From Gordonia polyisoprenivorans (GTDB lineage Bacteria; Actinomycetota; Actinomycetes; Mycobacteriales; Mycobacteriaceae): a stretch of 64,000 nt of DNA. Positions 62,856 through 64,000 of the stretch are shown in pieces. The first letter of the stretch is position 1, and each line of letters opens with the position of its first letter. The notes beneath the pieces are model-generated. The model had not been told where the DNA came from. It made no database searches and saw only the letters and a program-made list of their open reading frames with translations. The stretch is taken from the NCBI RefSeq assembly GCF_017654315.1, contig NZ_CP072203.1, positions 4,278,001 to 4,342,000 on the forward strand. The letters run 5' to 3'. The translations under genes and the position numbers were made by a program.

Positions 62856-63494
62856 GTGAGTAGCCCGGAAGACGCAGCAGGCGACGAGCCCGACACACCC
62901 GGGCCCGACAAACCCGAGCCCACCGAGACGACCACCGGCGAGAAGACCACCGGCGAGCCCGATCACGCCCGATACGAGGGCGGCTCGGGCCCACGACTGA
63001 GTCCAGCGCTGATCGCCACGCTCGTCACCATCCCGATCATGGTCATCGTCGGATTCATCACGTATGCGGCCCTCAAGTCGTCGGATCAGCCACAGACGCC
63101 GGTCGATTCGTATGCGGCGGCCGCCTCCGCCGACGCCGGTCGCTGCGCGCCGCTGATGGCCGCGCTTCCGGAGTCGTTCGAGGGATTCGGCACCAAGCAG
63201 GTCAGCGGTGACACCGCGACGTGGAAGGGTTCCGACGGCGGCGACCCGGTGACCGTGCGCTGTGGCGTGGATCGGCCGAGTGAACTCGCCCCGTCGAGTC
63301 GACTGCAGACGGTCAACGGTGTGCAGTGGTTCATCACCGACACGATCGAGAACCGCGGGCAGGCCTACGTGTGTGTCGATCACCGACCCTACGTCGCGCT
63401 GTGGGTCCCGGTCAGCGGCGGCAACTCCTCGATCACCGACGTGTCGGCGGCCATCGGGCGCGTATTGCCTACCGGGCCTTTGGATTTCGGATGA
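62856..63494 (+). CDS. DUF3515 membrane protein
   Basis: The 212-residue protein has an acidic, Pro/Thr-rich cytoplasmic N-terminus of about 45 residues and one membrane helix (ALIATLVTIPIMVIVGFITY). An outer domain follows with RCAPLMAALPESFEGF, VTVRCGVDRPSEL and VCVDHRPYVALWVP; the Cys residues suit disulphides. Homologues sit between thiL and gpsA/ddl in mycobacteria. Function is unknown. GTG 62856 is preferred over GTG 62847. TAGGGT at 62843-62848 fits a -10 box that would start a leaderless transcript at the GTG. Confidence 0.87.
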   Translation: MSSPEDAAGDEPDTPGPDKPEPTETTTGEKTTGEPDHARYEGGSGPRLSPALIATLVTIPIMVIVGFITYAALKSSDQPQTPVDSYAAAASADAGRCAPLMAALPESFEGFGTKQVSGDTATWKGSDGGDPVTVRCGVDRPSELAPSSRLQTVNGVQWFITDTIENRGQAYVCVDHRPYVALWVPVSGGNSSITDVSAAIGRVLPTGPLDFG

Positions 63495-63513
63495 TCACCG
63501 ACCCGGTCGCGCC

Positions 63514-64000
63514 TCAGTCCCGGTAGACCTCCGGCTTGGTGGTGCGGCCGAGCAACGACGCCACCGCGTCGGCGACCGACATCCCCGAGTGGCATACACC
63601 GTGGACCGCATCGGTCAGCGGCATCGACACCTCGTGCCGTTCGGCGAGCGCACGCACCGAGGTACACGACTTCACGCCTTCGGCGACCTGTCCGTTGGTG
63701 GCGGCCTGCGCCTGTTCCATCGTCGCGCCCTCGCCGAGTCGCGCACCGAAGGTTCGATTGCGCGACAACGGGGATGAGCACGTCGCCACCAGATCACCGA
63801 TACCGGCCAGACCGGCGAGGGTCTCGATGTGCGCGCCGACGGCGACACCGAGCCGGATCGTCTCGGCCAGGCCACGGGTGATGATGGTCGCCAGGGTGTT
63901 CTGTCCGAACCCGACACCGCTGGCCATCCCACACGCCAATGCGATCACGTTCTTCACCGCGCCACCGATCTCGCAGCCGACGACGTCGGTGTTGGTGTAG
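63514..64000 (-). CDS. gpsA: NAD(P)-dependent glycerol-3-phosphate dehydrogenase, C-terminal part
   Basis: Only the last 161 residues lie in the window; the N-terminal NAD domain is beyond the right edge. The visible part starts [20 protein letters not shown], with the catalytic Lys region, and continues with [33 protein letters not shown] and LTDAVHGV. It makes sn-glycerol 3-phosphate for phospholipids. A GTG at 63957 is an internal codon, not the start. It converges with DUF3515, with 19 bases between the stops. Confidence 0.95.
   Translation of the reverse strand, partial: YTNTDVVGCEIGGAVKNVIALACGMASGVGFGQNTLATIITRGLAETIRLGVAVGAHIETLAGLAGIGDLVATCSSPLSRNRTFGARLGEGATMEQAQAATNGQVAEGVKSCTSVRALAERHEVSMPLTDAVHGVCHSGMSVADAVASLLGRTTKPEVYRD

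Noticed and set aside
1..64000. Insertion sequences, prophage or integron parts
   Set aside because: No transposase, integrase or terminal inverted repeats were recognised. The only mobile element is the intein.

Overview
The window is a contiguous piece of a high-GC actinobacterial chromosome. Gene content and order fit a mycolic-acid actinomycete of the Gordonia/Rhodococcus/Mycobacterium group, and Gordonia-like is my best guess (inference). Support comes from mycobacterial-type neighbourhoods: phoH-ybeY-corC-era, hrcA-dnaJ2, a sulfite reductase/cysH operon, lepA next to a PemK-like gene, DegV-octT-gpgP-rsfS-nadD, and recG-DAK-rpmB-ung-thiL-DUF3515-gpsA. There is no phage, transposon, rRNA, tRNA or CRISPR array. 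Both ends cut a gene: a YhgE/DUF3533-type membrane protein at the left and gpsA at the right.

Left part (1-16.4 kb). A long minus-strand block carries hrcA, dnaJ2, rsmE, an alpha/beta hydrolase, phoH, ybeY, a CorC/HlyC protein, a degenerate cytidine-deaminase-like protein and era, many joined by 4-base ATGA overlaps. PhoH is interrupted by a 359-residue LAGLIDADG intein with all hallmarks of the rare class 3 (Ala1, Trp-Cys-Thr set, Thr+1). Next is an amide-utilisation island: amiE, a Clp-type ATPase amiB broken by a frameshift, an AmiC-type amide sensor and a divergent MarR regulator. hemW follows.

Sulfur region (16.6-26.7 kb). A Cys-containing leader peptide precedes the operon sirA-cysH-cysD-cysN-chelatase (sulfate to sulfide, plus siroheme supply). 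A convergent sulfate ABC importer (sbp-cysT-cysW-cysA) faces it across a hairpin. The importer leader carries a 14-bp tandem duplication and an upstream ORF that overlaps the sbp start.

Middle part (26.7-50.2 kb). This holds two tiny membrane proteins, a CDF transporter, an M3 peptidase, lepA, a hydrolase/PemK pair, the ATP-grasp/alpha-E/transglutaminase trio, a sulfotransferase, rpsT, holA-comEC-comEA, degV, the methylglucose-lipopolysaccharide genes octT and gpgP, rsfS, nadD with a hexapeptide repeat insertion, a VWA/MoxR pair and proA.

Right part (50.3-64 kb). A membrane molybdopterin oxidoreductase and an MPT83-like fasciclin lipoprotein diverge from a pair of near-identical SigK-like promoters. 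A secreted HNH protein, recG, a FakA-like DAK protein, rpmB with a clear terminator, an enoyl-CoA hydratase, bluB, ung, a gamma-carbonic-anhydrase fold protein, thiL, an AsnC-type RAM domain protein, DUF3515 and gpsA complete the window.

Two intergenic arrays (32.1 kb and 59.9 kb) share a 9-bp core repeated at about 21-bp intervals. They are the least explained feature of the window.
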